A stretch of DNA of 45,892 bases from an uncultured bacterium (GCA_949300515.1 CASGEP010000011.1:1-45892), one strand, 5' to 3'. Counted from the stretch's first letter, positions 8,253-17,821 are shown. The notes: generated by a model from the letters alone, not told the origin. Numbers and translations: made by a program.

Positions 8253-9046
8253 TGACAAGACGCTATGTGCTTAAAATTCAATATCTGGGTAAAAATTACC
8301 GCGGCTCCCAAAAACAGCCCTGCGGGAATACAATCCAGAACTTACTTGAAGAAGCACTTTGCACATTGATAAAAGACAATATAAGCACTATATTTTCAGG
8401 CAGAACAGATGCCGGCGTGAGTGCCCGCTGCCAGGTGGCGCATTTTGACTGCGAGGTTGAAATTACAAATAAAATAAAGTTTTTAACTTCGCTCAACGCG
8501 CTCTTGCCAAAAGATATCAGAGTATATGATATATTTCAAAAGGACAGCACGTTTCATGCACAAAAGTCTGCAAAATTCAGACATTACAAATACGTTATCA
8601 GAAATGATTTTGTTGAGTGCGTATTTGATAATAATGCTCTTTTTTACAGATATCCGCTAAATTGCAAACGCATGGATACCGCTCTGTCTTATCTGAGAGG
8701 TACACACGACTTTAGTGCTTTTAAGTCAAAATCCCAAAACCCGGCGTGTATATGTGAGATTTACCTTGCGCAGGCACGCTCGAGTGAGGATGGTAAATAT
8801 ATAATTATCGATATTATCGGAAACAGGTTTCTGTATAATATGGTAAGGACAATCGTCGGAACGCTTCTTATGATCGAGAAAAACAACCTCGAACCGCTAG
8901 CGATGTTGGATATTTTAAAATCAAAAGACAGGTCTAAAGCGGGCGCTACGGCGGATGCCTGTGCTCTGGTGCTTATGCACACGGGCTACAGCGATTGTTT
9001 TGAATATATAAAATCATGCAAATACATAGGAAAGGTACATAAATGA
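8252..9046 (+). CDS. truA: tRNA pseudouridine(38-40) synthase TruA
   Basis: The 264-aa enzyme isomerises uridines 38-40 of the tRNA anticodon arm. The catalytic motif [19 protein letters not shown] has the nucleophilic Asp53. [13 protein letters not shown] and the C-terminal [23 protein letters not shown] block are both characteristic. It overlaps rplQ by one base and rplM by four (ATGA), so it is embedded in the operon. The placement rplQ-truA-rplM-rpsI is the order I associate with cyanobacteria and chloroplast-ancestor genomes. Confidence 0.97.
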   Translation: MTRRYVLKIQYLGKNYRGSQKQPCGNTIQNLLEEALCTLIKDNISTIFSGRTDAGVSARCQVAHFDCEVEITNKIKFLTSLNALLPKDIRVYDIFQKDSTFHAQKSAKFRHYKYVIRNDFVECVFDNNALFYRYPLNCKRMDTALSYLRGTHDFSAFKSKSQNPACICEIYLAQARSSEDGKYIIIDIIGNRFLYNMVRTIVGTLLMIEKNNLEPLAMLDILKSKDRSKAGATADACALVLMHTGYSDCFEYIKSCKYIGKVHK

Positions 9047-9483
9047 AAACATTTAGCGCAAAGCCGCTTGAAGTTGAAAGAAAATGGTACGTAATAGACG
9101 CGGATGGTCAAACACTCGGTCGTCTTGCGGTTGCTGTTGCAAATATTCTACGCGGTAAAAATAAACCTCAATACACCCCGCACGTAGATACGGGTGATTT
9201 TGTAGTGGTTATAAATGCTGCAAAAATTCAAGTAAGCGGTAAAAAAGAAACAGATAAATTATATCGTTCGCACAGCGGTTATCCCGGCGGCTTCAAAGAA
9301 ATCAGCTTTAAGGCATTAATGGAAAAAGACCCGACACGTGCAATTGAAAAAGCTGTCAAGGGTATGCTGCCTCACAATACTTTAGGGGCGCAACAGTTCA
9401 CAAAATTAAAAGTATATGCCGGCGACAAACATCCGCATGAAGCGCAAAAACCGGAAAAATATGAAATCAAAGGAGACAAGTAA
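9043..9483 (+). CDS. rplM: 50S ribosomal protein L13
   Basis: The 146-aa protein contains the L13 core: [19 protein letters not shown], the [22 protein letters not shown] block, and [31 protein letters not shown] near the end. L13 is an early assembly protein of the 50S. It overlaps truA by four bases and lies two bases before rpsI, its near-universal partner. Confidence 0.98.
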   Translation: MKTFSAKPLEVERKWYVIDADGQTLGRLAVAVANILRGKNKPQYTPHVDTGDFVVVINAAKIQVSGKKETDKLYRSHSGYPGGFKEISFKALMEKDPTRAIEKAVKGMLPHNTLGAQQFTKLKVYAGDKHPHEAQKPEKYEIKGDK

Positions 9484-9485
9484 TA

Positions 9486-9887
9486 ATGGCAGATGCTAAA
9501 TTAGAAGTAGTTAAAACCGGCAGAAGAAAATGCTCAATCGCTGTTGCAAAAGTCAGCTCGGGCAAAGGCAGAGTATTTATTAACGGTAAAACTCTTAAAG
9601 GTTATTTTGGAAATCGCCCTTCTCTTGAGATGGCAATTTATCGCCCGCTTGTTTTAACGGATAATCAGGATAAACTTGATGTCAGAGTAAAAGCAGTCGG
9701 CGGCGGTGTTTGTGCTCAAGCTGATGCGATTAAACATGCAATTTCTCGCGCTTTGCTTGAAATGAACGAAGAATTCAAACCCGTATTAAAACAAGAAGGT
9801 CTTTTGACTCGTGATGCAAGAGTTAAAGAACGTAAAAAATACGGTCGCAAGAGAGCGAGAAAAAGATTTCAATTTTCAAAAAGATAA
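9486..9887 (+). CDS. rpsI: 30S ribosomal protein S9
   Basis: The 133-aa protein has the S9 signature GRRKCSIAVAKV, GKGRVFINGK and VRVKAVGGGVCAQADAIKHAISRALL. It ends in the basic DARVKERKKYGRKRARKRFQFSKR tail whose last residues reach the P-site tRNA. It is the last gene of the cluster, and a rho-independent terminator follows within 20 bases of its stop. Confidence 0.98.
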   Translation: MADAKLEVVKTGRRKCSIAVAKVSSGKGRVFINGKTLKGYFGNRPSLEMAIYRPLVLTDNQDKLDVRVKAVGGGVCAQADAIKHAISRALLEMNEEFKPVLKQEGLLTRDARVKERKKYGRKRARKRFQFSKR

Positions 9888-9906
9888 ATCTTATTGTTCA
9901 TATCGA

Positions 9907-9937
9907 GTCGCCATTGTTTCACTTTGGCGGCTTTTTT
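9907..9937 (+). terminator. Terminator of the infA-rpsI operon
   Basis: GTCGCCA (9907-9913) pairs with TGGCGGC (9925-9931), with one G-U pair, around an 11-base loop. Six T residues follow directly (9932-9937). It begins 20 bases after the rpsI stop. Confidence 0.85.
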
Positions 9938-10025
9938 ATACTTTTTGGTATGCAAAACAATGTATACTGTTTGTCTGATTTAATAGTGTTTCTCCTGTGT
10001 CATAATGAACATAAAGGAGGTTGAA

Positions 10026-10472
10026 ATGGTTGATTCAATATCTGATTCCATATACTCACAAAGTGTGGCGGGCGCTTATTCAATAGGCACCTACTCTCAG
10101 GTTAACAAAACCGATACGGAAGTTTTTGAAACGGCTTTTCAAGATACTCTCGATGCCCTTGGCGATAAAACACAGGAACAGAGCGTTGCAAAAATTGACG
10201 AAAGTTCGCTCGGTATACCTGCGGGAATGGAAATAGAAGGCGCGCAAGACACGCAAAGCGTGGCACAAAGCGAGGAGTCTTCTTCCTCGGGCTCGGGCAG
10301 CTCATCTTCAGACAGTGAAGATGAAGAAGAGTATGATGAAATGGATTTAAATCAGGACGGTACGGTAAGCGCAGCCGAGATGATAATATACGAAATGCGC
10401 CAGGGTATGTCATCAGAAGGGACTGACTCCGCTACCATAAGCGATGCGCTTAGCGCCTACAGTGCAGCTTAA
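10026..10472 (+). CDS. Acidic EF-hand protein
   Basis: The start is set at ATG 10026 because a consensus AAAGGAGG lies at 10013-10020; an in-frame ATG at 10005 precedes that site and is unlikely. The 148-aa product has no signal peptide. Its N-terminal half is Ser/Gln/Asp-rich, then a Ser/Gly/Glu low-complexity stretch (about 81-104) leads to one canonical EF-hand loop, DLNQDGTVSAAE (107-118), with acidic or oxygen ligands at positions 1, 3, 5 and 12. Calcium binding is therefore likely; the function is unknown. It resembles in style the acidic EF-hand proteins at 37.8-39.7 kb. It converges on wecB with a 13-base gap. Confidence 0.75.
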   Translation: MVDSISDSIYSQSVAGAYSIGTYSQVNKTDTEVFETAFQDTLDALGDKTQEQSVAKIDESSLGIPAGMEIEGAQDTQSVAQSEESSSSGSGSSSSDSEDEEEYDEMDLNQDGTVSAAEMIIYEMRQGMSSEGTDSATISDALSAYSAA

Positions 10473-10485
10473 AGCGATATTTCCG

Positions 10486-11604
10486 CTACGCACTAAATTT
10501 TTTAATTATAATATCAGCAATTCTTTTTGAGGCAAGTCCGTCACCGTAAGGGTTTACGGCTTGCTTCATTGTATTGTAAAAATCTTTGTCGTTAAGTAAT
10601 TTTTCAACGGTTGAAACGATTTTATCTCTGTGTGCGCCTACAAGCTTGACGCAACCATATTCAAGCGCTTCGGGGCGTTCCGTTTCATCCCTTAAAACAA
10701 GCACGGGCACGCCTAAAGACGGTGCTTCTTCCTGTACTCCGCCCGAGTCCGTTAAAATTATATGAGATTTTTTCATAAGTGTTGCAAAGGGCGCATAATC
10801 AAGCGGGTCAATTAATTTTACCCTCTCAACCCCGCCAAGCTTTGCCCTTACGGTATTTTGCACATTGGGATTTAAATGCACGGGATAAACCACCTGTATA
10901 TCCTTGTTTTTATTAACCAGCTCTAAAACCGCGTCACATATCTCCTCAAGCGGCTTTCCGAAATTTTCGCGCCTGTGGGAAGTTAAAAGTATTGTTTTTA
11001 AATTTTTATCCAATCCTATAAAATCAAGGTTTGCTTCTCTGTTATTTACTGTATACAAAAGTGCATCTATTACTGTGTTTCCCGTAACATAAATTGAATT
11101 TGGGGTCTTAATGCCCGAGTTTTCAATATTCTTTGCGGCACCCTCCGTGGGGCAAAAGTGCAAATCACTTACTGCATCCGCTAAAACCCTGTTAATCTCC
11201 TCCGGGAAGGGGTAATCCTTGTTAAATGTCCGAAGCCCCGCTTCAACGTGTCCTATGGGAATTCTTGCATAATATGCGCTTAGCGCGCTTGCGCCCGCGG
11301 TTGTTGTGTCCCCGTGTACAAGGACAATATCCGGTTTGATTTTTTCATAGATTTCTTTTGTCTGCAAAAGCACGTCAGATGTCAGCCCCCAGAGGTTTTG
11401 ATTTGGCTTCATTAAATTCAGGTCATAATCGGGCGTTATTTCAAAAAGCTCAAGCACCTGATCAAGCATTTGCCTGTGCTGGGCGGTAACAACGGTAATC
11501 GCCTCAAGTTCTTTTCGCGACTGAATTTCCTTCACAAGAGGCGCCATTTTAATCGCCTCGGGCCGCGTTCCGAATACCAATGCTGCTTTTATTTTCTTTT
11601 CCAT
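10486..11604 (-). CDS. wecB: UDP-N-acetylglucosamine 2-epimerase (non-hydrolysing)
   Basis: The 372-aa GT-B-fold enzyme interconverts UDP-GlcNAc and UDP-ManNAc for surface polysaccharide synthesis. Seen motifs are FGTRPEAIKMAPL at the N-terminus, HGDTTTAGASAL, GHVEAGLRT, PFPEEINRVLAD, TSHRRENFG and LTDSGGVQEEAPSLGVPVLVLRDETERPE, all in family order. It is a single gene, converging on the EF-hand gene and divergent from gyrA. It has no Shine-Dalgarno, and a promoter is placed so that transcription should begin at or one base before the ATG. Confidence 0.95.
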   Translation of the reverse strand: MEKKIKAALVFGTRPEAIKMAPLVKEIQSRKELEAITVVTAQHRQMLDQVLELFEITPDYDLNLMKPNQNLWGLTSDVLLQTKEIYEKIKPDIVLVHGDTTTAGASALSAYYARIPIGHVEAGLRTFNKDYPFPEEINRVLADAVSDLHFCPTEGAAKNIENSGIKTPNSIYVTGNTVIDALLYTVNNREANLDFIGLDKNLKTILLTSHRRENFGKPLEEICDAVLELVNKNKDIQVVYPVHLNPNVQNTVRAKLGGVERVKLIDPLDYAPFATLMKKSHIILTDSGGVQEEAPSLGVPVLVLRDETERPEALEYGCVKLVGAHRDKIVSTVEKLLNDKDFYNTMKQAVNPYGDGLASKRIADIIIKKFSA

Positions 11605-11611
11605 AGTTTAA

Positions 11612-11640
11612 ATTGTATTAAAATCACATTTAAAAAACAA
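11612..11640 (-). promoter_or_regulatory. Promoter predicted to give a leaderless wecB mRNA
   Basis: On the minus strand TTGTTT (11640-11635) and TACAAT (11617-11612) have a 17-base spacer. Seven bases separate the -10 box from the wecB ATG at 11604, so the predicted 5' end is at the start codon. Confidence 0.55.
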
Positions 11641-11653
11641 GCTTATTTTGTGT

Positions 11654-11682
11654 TTGTCATGCCCTTTTGTTTGTTGTAAAAT
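11654..11682 (+). promoter_or_regulatory. gyrA promoter
   Basis: TTGTCA (11654-11659) and TAAAAT (11677-11682) have a 17-base spacer. Transcription would start near 11689, leaving a leader of about 25 bases with an AGGAG ribosome-binding site (11701-11705) before TTG 11714. Confidence 0.65.
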
Positions 11683-11713
11683 GTTATCAACAGGCAGTTT
11701 AGGAGTTTTAATT

Positions 11714-14263
11714 TTGAGCCAGACTAATTTATTTGACCATGGAAAAATTGTTCCCGTTAACATCCGCGATGAGATGAAACGTTCCTACATTGATTACGCC
11801 ATGAGTGTTATCGTGGGGCGCGCTTTGCCCGATGTGCGCGACGGTTTAAAACCTGTTCACAGGCGTATTTTATTTGCCATGAACGAACTTGGCATGACAC
11901 CTGATAAACCGTTTAAAAAATGCGCAAGGATAGTCGGGGAAGTTCTCGGTAAATATCACCCGCACGGTGACAGTGCGGTGTACGAGTCTTTGGTCCGTAT
12001 GGCTCAGGACTTTGCCACAAGGTATTTAACAATAGACGGTCATGGCAACTTTGGTTCGGTTGACGGCGACTCGGCAGCTGCAATGCGCTATACGGAAGCA
12101 AGAATGCATAAAATTACAACTTCAATGCTGGCTGATATAGACTGCGAAACGGTTGACTTTACTCCAAACTTTGACGGTTCTTTGCAAGAGCCCTCCGTTT
12201 TGCCTGTCCGACTTCCCATGCTTTTGCTAAACGGTGTATCGGGCATTGCTGTCGGTATGGCAACAAATATCCCGCCTCACAACCTGTGCGAGATTGTGGA
12301 CGGTACAATTGCGATGATTGATAATCCAGAAATTACCACAGAAGGTCTGATGCAGTATATAAAAGGTCCTGACTTTCCTACTGCGGCAACAATTATAGGT
12401 ACATCGGAAATTAAAAAAGCTTATGAAACGGGCAGAGGCTCCATTAAAATGTCTGCCGTATCTTCAATTGAAGAATTGCCCGGCGGTAACGGACGTCAGG
12501 GAAGAACGGCTATTGTTGTAACCGAAATTCCTTATCAGGTGAACAAAGCCGCACTAATTGAAAAGATTGCAGACCTTGTAAAAGAAGGCAAAATACAAGG
12601 TATATCAGATATCAGAGATGAGTCCGACCGCGAAGGTATGAGGGTGGTAATCGAGCTTAAGCGCGACGCTAAACCTGATGTTGTAAGAAACAATTTATAC
12701 AAACAAACCGCCCTTATGACAAGTTTTGGCGTTAATATGGTCGCACTTGTGGGTCAACAGCCTCGCCTTTTAAACCTTTATGAAGTTCTGAACGAATTTA
12801 TTGAGCACAGGGTGGATGTTATTACAAGAAGAACTATTTTCTTCCTGAAAAAGGCAAAAGCGCGCGCTCATATCTTAGAAGGTTTAATGATTGCGCTAAA
12901 TGCGCTTGATGAGGTTATCGAGCTTATTAAAAAGTCAAAAAATACTGAAGAAGCGCGAAATGGCTTAATGTCGCGTTTCGGGCTTGATACCGAGCAGGCA
13001 AATGCAATTTTGGAAATGCAATTAAGGCGCTTAACGGGTCTTGAACAAGATAAAATCAGGGCCGAATATGATGATTTAATCAAGAAAATTGCAGAGTACG
13101 AAGCAATTCTTGCCGACAGAAACAAGGTGCTTGCGTTGATTAAGCAAGAACTTCTTGAAGATAAAGAAAAGTACGGTGACGATCGCAAAACGCAAATCCT
13201 TCCCGAACAGGGCGAGTTGAATATTGAGGATTTGACCCCGAATACCGCCATGGCTGTGTTTATAACGCGTCAGGGCTATATCAAGCGTATTTCTCTTGAT
13301 ACTTTTGAACGTCAGAATCGCGCTACCCGCGGCAAGGGCGGCATGAAAACAAAAGAGGATGATGACGTTGATCATTTCTTTACGGCAATGATGCATGATA
13401 AAGTGCTTTTCTTCTCCTCAAAAGGCGTTGTTTACAGCTTAAATGTATACGATTTTCCGGAAGGCTCGCGTCAATCAAAGGGTCTGCCGATTATAAACGT
13501 GTTACCTATCGAGCAGGATGAACAAATAACGGCTGTTGTACCGGTTAGCGAATTCAGTCCGAATACAAATCTTATTATGTTAACCAAAAAAGGCTATATT
13601 AAGCGCATTAGTCTTGATAACTTTGTAAACATAAGGCGAAACGGAATAATCGCAATAGGACTTGAAGAAGGCGATACGCTTAACTGGGTAAAACTTGCTC
13701 AAAATAACGATGAAATAATTATCGGTACTTCATGCGGTATGGCTATTCGCTTCTCAATAGAGGATTTAAGACCTCTGGGACGCTCTGCGCGCGGAGTTAA
13801 CTCAATGAAGCTGAGAAGCGGAGATACTATAATCGGCTGTGACGTTGTACCGCGCGATTATGATGCGGACTTGCTTGTCGTAACCTCGGACGGCTTTGGA
13901 AAACGCTCCAAACTGAGTGAATTCAGACCTCAAAACAGAGGCGGCCTGGGACTTATAGCAACGAAATTTAAATCTGCAACTTCAAGACTTGTGGCTCTCA
14001 CAATTGTTGATGAGCATGATGATATTATGGTTGTAACCGCAAACGGTATTGTTACCCGTGTAAGCGCCGCAGATATCTCATGTCAGGGCAGACCGGCTAC
14101 GGGTGTTAAGGTTCAAAACCTTGTTGACAATGATGCTGTTGTTTCGGTAAATAAAATCATAAACCCTGATGACGACAGTAATACACCTTCAGAGAGTGCA
14201 AATGCCGATAAACAAAATCAGCAGCAAAATGAGGATGTTTCACAGGGCAATCTGGAACTGTAG
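11714..14263 (+). CDS. gyrA: DNA gyrase subunit A
   Basis: The start is placed at TTG 11714, eight bases after AGGAG, because the frame's earlier ATG (11648) lies upstream of the promoter -10 box. The 849-aa subunit begins [20 protein letters not shown]. Catalytic Tyr126 lies in AMRYTE, and the region around [10 protein letters not shown] keeps Ser at the position of E. coli Ser83, so no common quinolone-resistance change is seen there. The C-terminal domain has repeated beta-pinwheel blades. The GyrA box reads [10 protein letters not shown] rather than QRRGGKG, a form I recall from cyanobacteria. The last 40 residues are Asn/Gln/Asp-rich. A palindromic terminator follows. Confidence 0.96.
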   Translation: MSQTNLFDHGKIVPVNIRDEMKRSYIDYAMSVIVGRALPDVRDGLKPVHRRILFAMNELGMTPDKPFKKCARIVGEVLGKYHPHGDSAVYESLVRMAQDFATRYLTIDGHGNFGSVDGDSAAAMRYTEARMHKITTSMLADIDCETVDFTPNFDGSLQEPSVLPVRLPMLLLNGVSGIAVGMATNIPPHNLCEIVDGTIAMIDNPEITTEGLMQYIKGPDFPTAATIIGTSEIKKAYETGRGSIKMSAVSSIEELPGGNGRQGRTAIVVTEIPYQVNKAALIEKIADLVKEGKIQGISDIRDESDREGMRVVIELKRDAKPDVVRNNLYKQTALMTSFGVNMVALVGQQPRLLNLYEVLNEFIEHRVDVITRRTIFFLKKAKARAHILEGLMIALNALDEVIELIKKSKNTEEARNGLMSRFGLDTEQANAILEMQLRRLTGLEQDKIRAEYDDLIKKIAEYEAILADRNKVLALIKQELLEDKEKYGDDRKTQILPEQGELNIEDLTPNTAMAVFITRQGYIKRISLDTFERQNRATRGKGGMKTKEDDDVDHFFTAMMHDKVLFFSSKGVVYSLNVYDFPEGSRQSKGLPIINVLPIEQDEQITAVVPVSEFSPNTNLIMLTKKGYIKRISLDNFVNIRRNGIIAIGLEEGDTLNWVKLAQNNDEIIIGTSCGMAIRFSIEDLRPLGRSARGVNSMKLRSGDTIIGCDVVPRDYDADLLVVTSDGFGKRSKLSEFRPQNRGGLGLIATKFKSATSRLVALTIVDEHDDIMVVTANGIVTRVSAADISCQGRPATGVKVQNLVDNDAVVSVNKIINPDDDSNTPSESANADKQNQQQNEDVSQGNLEL

Positions 14264-14282
14264 AAATTACTAAAATTATTTT

Positions 14283-14313
14283 AAACCCCGCAGTTGAATA
14301 AATTGCGGGGTTT
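14283..14313. terminator. Bidirectional terminator between gyrA and bamA
   Basis: AAACCCCGCA (14283-14292) and TGCGGGGTTT (14304-14313) form a perfect 10-bp stem with an 11-base loop. A/T-rich tails on both sides allow use by gyrA and by convergent bamA. Confidence 0.85.
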
Positions 14314-14362
14314 AATAGTTTGTGCTAAACACGGCTTAATTCTCTCTTATGAGTCCGTTCTC

Positions 14363-16360
14363 TTAGTACATCTCACCCATGCCAAATGTAAAGAATCCGT
14401 TGCTGCGGTCTTTTCCGCCTGTATTTGTGAACGGAATTGCATAGTCAAGATTGATGGGACCGAGTCCGGGGATAAAGACCCTCAAGCCGACACCTGCCGT
14501 GATTGCGTATCCCGGTCTGTCGTAGAGTTCATTTGTAAGTGAATCGCCAAAGATTGTACCCGCATCAACAAAGGCGGCAAGTCTTATATTGTTCAGGAAG
14601 GTATTTGTTGTAAGTCTGTCCATAAACGGTATTGGCGTTCTGAACTCTGCCGTACCCATCATAAAGCCGTTGCCCGTACCGACTTCCGAGATATTAAAAC
14701 CTCTGATACTGTAAGGACCGCCAAGTGCAAAGGCTGCAAATTCGGGCATGTCGCCGTGGAGTTTGCCGCCGCCTCTGGCTGCTATGACAAATGTGGATTT
14801 TCTTCCCACGGGTATAAATTTCTTTAAGACACCATATAATTTGCCAAATGAGTCCGAACCGAAGCCGATTGATTCTTCAAGGCAGATACGCGCTAAAATA
14901 CCGCGCCTTGTATTAACTATAGTATCCCTTGTATCGTAAGTTAAAGCGGGAGATATTTTTGCATAAACGCCGCCGTCAAGCTGTTCCGAGCGCCGCGAAA
15001 AGTCTATGCCACGACCCGCAAAAACCTGTCTTGCTTTCCATTCGTCGCCTTCTTCCAAATCTACGCTTTCTCCGCCAAAGCTTATGCTTCCGCTGAGATT
15101 TTTAAATGCTTTAAATCTTCTCGTAAACGTGATGTCGGCGCCGTAGCGTTTTTCTATCGCAAGCGGTACCTGATAGCTTCCGAAGTTCCTGATAAATGCT
15201 CTAAATCCGAGTGATTGATTTTCGGATTTAAAATGCGGCTCTAAAAAGCCCAGTTCCGCCTGCAGGTTCGGTCTGTCGATAATTGAGCTGTCGTTCATCA
15301 AAATACCCGTACCTGCCATAAAGTTAATGCTTAACTTTTGTCCGAGCCCTCTAAAGTTGTTCTCGGAGAACCCTACGGAACCAAAGAAACCTGAGGTCGA
15401 GTCAACACCGACACCGAGAGAAATTTTCCCCGTCCTCTGTTCGTCAAGCGATACCGTGATGTTGTATCTGCCTGTCTTTGGGTCCATTTCAATGTCGCGC
15501 TTTACATCTTTAAAGGCTTGCGTTCCCATCAGCCTTAAAATGTCGTCGCGCATGATATTTTCGTTGTATACCGTGCCCGGCTCGAGAAGTATATTTCTTT
15601 TTACGATAAAATCACGTGTTTTGTAGTTGCCCTCAACTATGACATCGTTAATTACGCCTTCGTCCACCGTAATGTTAACAATGCCGTCAGGGTCGTCTTG
15701 AACCGACATGACTCTTGCAAGAATGTAGCCTTTCATACTGTACATTTCTTGAATTTGTTCTATTGCGGAGTTTATATTTAATATATTTTGAGGCTGACCT
15801 TCATATTGTGAAAGTATGCTCATAATATCCCTTGTGGCGACGACATTATTGCCCTCAACGGTAAAACCTTTTATCGGCGGGTTTTCTTCAACAATAATTC
15901 TTAGCCTTATGCCGCCGCCCTCTGCCCTTAAGGGAACTGCGCGGATATTTTGGGTGAAATATCCCGTTTTATATATTTTATTTAAGTCTGCGGAAATTGT
16001 TTTTCTGTCGTATAAATAGCCCTCTTTTGCACTGAGCTGGTCTTTAATAAATGATGTTTCAATTATATTGTTGCCAAAAATTTCTACCTGACGAATATAT
16101 ACGGCGTCAACCTCGGGTGTGCTTTCTGCCGTGCTGTCAGCTTCATTTTCCTCGACGGCACTTTCTTCCTGAGGGATAATTTCCTCTTCAAAATTTTCAA
16201 CGTTTTCGCTTTGTTCTTCCTGAGTTTGTTCTATTTTCTTTTCTTTTTTGAATTTAAAGAACTTGGGGAATTTAAAGTTAAATGCAGCATAACTTGGCTG
16301 TTGGGCAAATAAAACTCCCAACACTGTATAAATTAATAACAGTTTTTTTATACTTCTCAT
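14363..16360 (-). CDS. bamA: Omp85/BamA outer-membrane assembly protein
   Basis: The 665-aa protein has a signal peptide (MRSIKKLL..., cleavage near PSYA-AF). A charged spacer of about 70 residues follows, first Lys/Phe-rich and then Glu-rich. Roughly three POTRA domains occupy about 88-310, with VEGNNVV and GYILARV-type motifs. The barrel follows, with the conserved IRGF near residue 545 and a final beta-signal-like strand ending in an aromatic residue. It would insert beta-barrel proteins into the outer membrane. Three POTRA repeats rather than five is the cyanobacterial/chloroplast arrangement; TamA is a less likely alternative. A GGAG ribosome-binding site precedes the ATG. Confidence 0.9.
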   Translation of the reverse strand: MRSIKKLLLIYTVLGVLFAQQPSYAAFNFKFPKFFKFKKEKKIEQTQEEQSENVENFEEEIIPQEESAVEENEADSTAESTPEVDAVYIRQVEIFGNNIIETSFIKDQLSAKEGYLYDRKTISADLNKIYKTGYFTQNIRAVPLRAEGGGIRLRIIVEENPPIKGFTVEGNNVVATRDIMSILSQYEGQPQNILNINSAIEQIQEMYSMKGYILARVMSVQDDPDGIVNITVDEGVINDVIVEGNYKTRDFIVKRNILLEPGTVYNENIMRDDILRLMGTQAFKDVKRDIEMDPKTGRYNITVSLDEQRTGKISLGVGVDSTSGFFGSVGFSENNFRGLGQKLSINFMAGTGILMNDSSIIDRPNLQAELGFLEPHFKSENQSLGFRAFIRNFGSYQVPLAIEKRYGADITFTRRFKAFKNLSGSISFGGESVDLEEGDEWKARQVFAGRGIDFSRRSEQLDGGVYAKISPALTYDTRDTIVNTRRGILARICLEESIGFGSDSFGKLYGVLKKFIPVGRKSTFVIAARGGGKLHGDMPEFAAFALGGPYSIRGFNISEVGTGNGFMMGTAEFRTPIPFMDRLTTNTFLNNIRLAAFVDAGTIFGDSLTNELYDRPGYAITAGVGLRVFIPGLGPINLDYAIPFTNTGGKDRSNGFFTFGMGEMY

Positions 16361-16449
16361 CTAACTCCGGATAAAAGTCTAGTTTATCACTTAATGTACA
16401 TTATATAACCAAAAACTATACGCTGCAAACCCGTCAAATAATGTAACAA

Positions 16450-16480
16450 TTGTGCAAAAATTTATATTAAAGGATATAAT
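16450..16480 (+). promoter_or_regulatory. Putative promoter of the sigma-4-like gene
   Basis: TTGTGC (16450-16455) and a perfect TATAAT (16475-16480) have a somewhat long 19-base spacer. A 10-base palindrome AAGCATGCTT (16491-16500) lies just downstream, near the expected transcription start, where a repressor could bind. Confidence 0.45.
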
Positions 16481-16518
16481 TACTATCATGAAGCATGCTT
16501 TTTTAAAAGGAGTCTTAA

Positions 16519-17265
16519 TTGAACGCACAACAGAGGGAACTAATCGAGAGTATAATAAGGCAAAACCCGAATTTCAAGGGGCATGAGCACCTTATGGAAC
16601 AGTTTTGCTCTGAAGTATACAAAAAATCCTATCTCTTGCTTGACGCGGTATCAAACATTGAAAGTCTTAAAAATTATCTTAACAAAGTTGCGGACACATC
16701 TGTAGCAAGTGTTATTAAAAGCAGCGATCCGCATGCCGTACTAAAAACTGCAGCGGTAAGCAAAAATTCATCCGCAAAGGTGCCAAATAAGGTAAATAAG
16801 ACTGATGATACGGAGCACAATGTCAAGATAAAAACAAAAGAGACAGACGAAAAACCGGAAGATACAGTAAACGAGAAAATGCAATACGAAACGAAAACAT
16901 TAAATTTAAGCACCGAGGTGCGCAAGCAGGCGCCGGAGCCGCAAAGGGAAATGCATGAGCAGTTTGGCGAAGTACTTGAGCAGCCGGGGGAAGTGCAGAC
17001 AAAAAATCCTTATGAAGGTTTAATTGATCCGCTTGAATTTTTCCCCGACAAAGCTCCGAGTAAAATGCTTATAAAAAGCATTATTGAGGCGCTCTACAGG
17101 CTTGATTCAAAAGAGCCGTCCAAAAAATATCTTGATATTTTTAAGATGCGCTATGTTGATAAATACGGGCAAAATCTTATTGCAAAGAGTTTAAAGATAA
17201 GTCAATCCGACCTGAGTAAAAGATTTTACGAAATGGTAAAATACATAAGGCAGGAGATTTTATAG
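16519..17265 (+). CDS. Unassigned protein with sigma-region-4-like C-terminal HTH
   Basis: The 248-aa protein starts at TTG 16519 after AAAGGAG (16506-16512). Residues 1-65 are mostly helical; 70-165 are a Lys/Glu/Thr-rich disordered linker; 168-248 form a second folded part. Residues 202-248 (IFKMRYVDKYGQNLIAKSLK then ISQSDLSKRF) follow the pattern of sigma-70 region 4 or LuxR-like helices, with acidic-to-Gly turn, helix, SQSDLSKR recognition helix and a helical end. It could be a sigma-like or anti-sigma-associated regulator, but regions 2 and 3 are absent. I do not recognise the family. Its stop abuts the stop of the convergent gene at 17266. Confidence 0.65.
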   Translation: MNAQQRELIESIIRQNPNFKGHEHLMEQFCSEVYKKSYLLLDAVSNIESLKNYLNKVADTSVASVIKSSDPHAVLKTAAVSKNSSAKVPNKVNKTDDTEHNVKIKTKETDEKPEDTVNEKMQYETKTLNLSTEVRKQAPEPQREMHEQFGEVLEQPGEVQTKNPYEGLIDPLEFFPDKAPSKMLIKSIIEALYRLDSKEPSKKYLDIFKMRYVDKYGQNLIAKSLKISQSDLSKRFYEMVKYIRQEIL

Positions 17266-17820
17266 TTAAACTTTTAATTTGCCGCTTTTTGCAAAAGCTA
17301 CATAATTGCTCATTCTAAGGGGCGAGCCTTCTGCTGTTTTTCTGAAAAGCGGCTGATAACAAGGGTCGTACTTTGGCATTACAGCCTGAATTTTTTGTTT
17401 CATTGCTTTTCTTTGCGCGATTGTGCCCAGTTTGTTTCTGATTATCGGTGTCAGAATGTTTGTTGAAATAATTCCGCCCGCAAAAGATGCCAAAACCGTG
17501 GCGCCGCCTTTTAAGCTTTTAAACTTCGCACTGCCCGGCTCGACGTTTCTAAAAGATATAACGCCTTTGTCAATCATTTTTTCCGTCAAATTCATTAAAG
17601 GTGCGGTTATTATCGCGTAAAGTCCTATGTTTGACAGCCCGTCAAAAATTTCCTGCGGAACAAGAAATTTTTTATCCTCTTTGTCAATTTTTTTATTTGC
17701 AAATATGCCGAATGTTTGTGCGGCGCTTGCCAGGAACCAGCCGATTGCCGCATTTATGAATAAAAACTTTCCGTTGTCGTTTGCAAACTTGGCAATAAGT
17801 TTTTGGATGAAATCAGGCAT
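17266..17820 (-). CDS. Unassigned membrane protein, second of a pair
   Basis: The 184-aa protein has three likely membrane segments (about 18-40, 63-80 and 108-126) and a basic soluble tail. A Shine-Dalgarno (GGAGAGG) for it lies inside the last codons of the upstream gene, whose stop is one base away, so the two are co-translated. It shares layout with that neighbour: a hydrophobic stretch, a charged NK-(K/D)(I/V)DK-D segment, and a (D/T)APL-N-T-(E)K motif (TAPLMNLTEK here). This suggests an old duplication. The function is unknown; no secretion or phage hallmark is present. Confidence 0.6.
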   Translation of the reverse strand: MPDFIQKLIAKFANDNGKFLFINAAIGWFLASAAQTFGIFANKKIDKEDKKFLVPQEIFDGLSNIGLYAIITAPLMNLTEKMIDKGVISFRNVEPGSAKFKSLKGGATVLASFAGGIISTNILTPIIRNKLGTIAQRKAMKQKIQAVMPKYDPCYQPLFRKTAEGSPLRMSNYVAFAKSGKLKV

Positions 17821-17821
17821 T

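Noticed and set aside
10005-10025. An earlier ATG for the EF-hand protein
   Set aside because: It lies before the consensus AAAGGAGG at 10013-10020, which serves ATG 10026.
11648-11713. An N-terminal extension of GyrA
   Set aside because: The segment overlaps the promoter and does not resemble GyrA; TTG 11714 follows AGGAG and gives the normal N-terminus.
16441-16458. A fourth HLR1-type site on the minus strand
   Set aside because: Only one half-site (AATGTAAC) matches; the second half departs at several specified bases.
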